NCBI GenBank assembly: GCA_009704445.1
Contig: WLED01000026.1
Span: 1 to 12,649, forward strand
Direction of reading: 5' to 3'
Source of the DNA: Actinomycetota bacterium
GTDB taxonomy: Bacteria; Actinomycetota; Actinomycetes; Nanopelagicales; Nanopelagicaceae
DNA: 12,649 bases
Shown: positions 12,636 to 12,649 of the stretch, one piece after another
Layout of the letters: the number at the start of each line of letters is the position of its first letter
Position numbering within the stretch: the first letter of the stretch is position 1
The notes under the pieces: model-generated
What the model was told of the DNA's origin: nothing
What the model saw: only the letters and a program-made list of their open reading frames with translations
Databases searched by the model: none
Translations under genes and position numbers: made by a program

Positions 12636-12649
12636 GAGCCTTTATTTCC

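Overview
This window looks like a compact, AT-rich actinobacterial chromosome. Roughly 40-45% GC is my estimate by eye; it was not computed. The actinobacterial assignment rests on protein families largely confined to that phylum (DUF3027, DUF2530, a cold-shock protein with a C-terminal helical extension, the mycobacterial-type SerC). It also rests on a stand-alone groEL under a CIRCE operator and on several start codons that sit 6 nt after a -10 hexamer, the layout of leaderless genes. Low GC, very short gaps and overlapping genes would suit the freshwater acI lineage (Nanopelagicales), but that placement is inference.

Layout. Bases 1-2187 hold two rightward genes: a saccharopine-dehydrogenase-fold protein of the carboxynorspermidine synthase type, then a classical short-chain dehydrogenase. 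Next comes a rightward membrane-anchored diguanylate cyclase (2250-3620), whose 3' end overlaps by 35 bp that of a leftward class I DNA photolyase (3586-4956). The photolyase diverges from a tight rightward cluster: pdxH, serC, an MFS transporter and a 26-residue membrane microprotein (5019-8040). The last joints overlap as TAATG and ATGA. The microprotein ends antisense to the tail of a leftward EntS-like MFS exporter (8008-9285). The exporter's start codon lies only 12 bp from that of a divergent DUF2530 membrane protein (9298-9486). The rest is leftward: cold-shock protein, DUF3027 protein and groEL, with the CIRCE operator at the right edge.

Function. pdxH makes pyridoxal phosphate and serC uses it, so the 5019-8040 cluster couples vitamin B6 with serine biosynthesis and adds a transporter of unknown substrate. 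The groEL / DUF3027 / csp block resembles a conserved actinobacterial stress-response neighbourhood: heat-shock control by HrcA/CIRCE is visible, and the cold-shock gene has a repeat- and hairpin-rich leader.

I see no mobile element, CRISPR array, rRNA or tRNA, and no gene-free stretch over 300 bases. The least explained items are the 26-residue microprotein, an 18-bp-stem RNA structure between groEL and the DUF3027 gene, the tandem repeats in the csp leader, and the set of leaderless promoters, one of which overlaps the pdxH stop codon.
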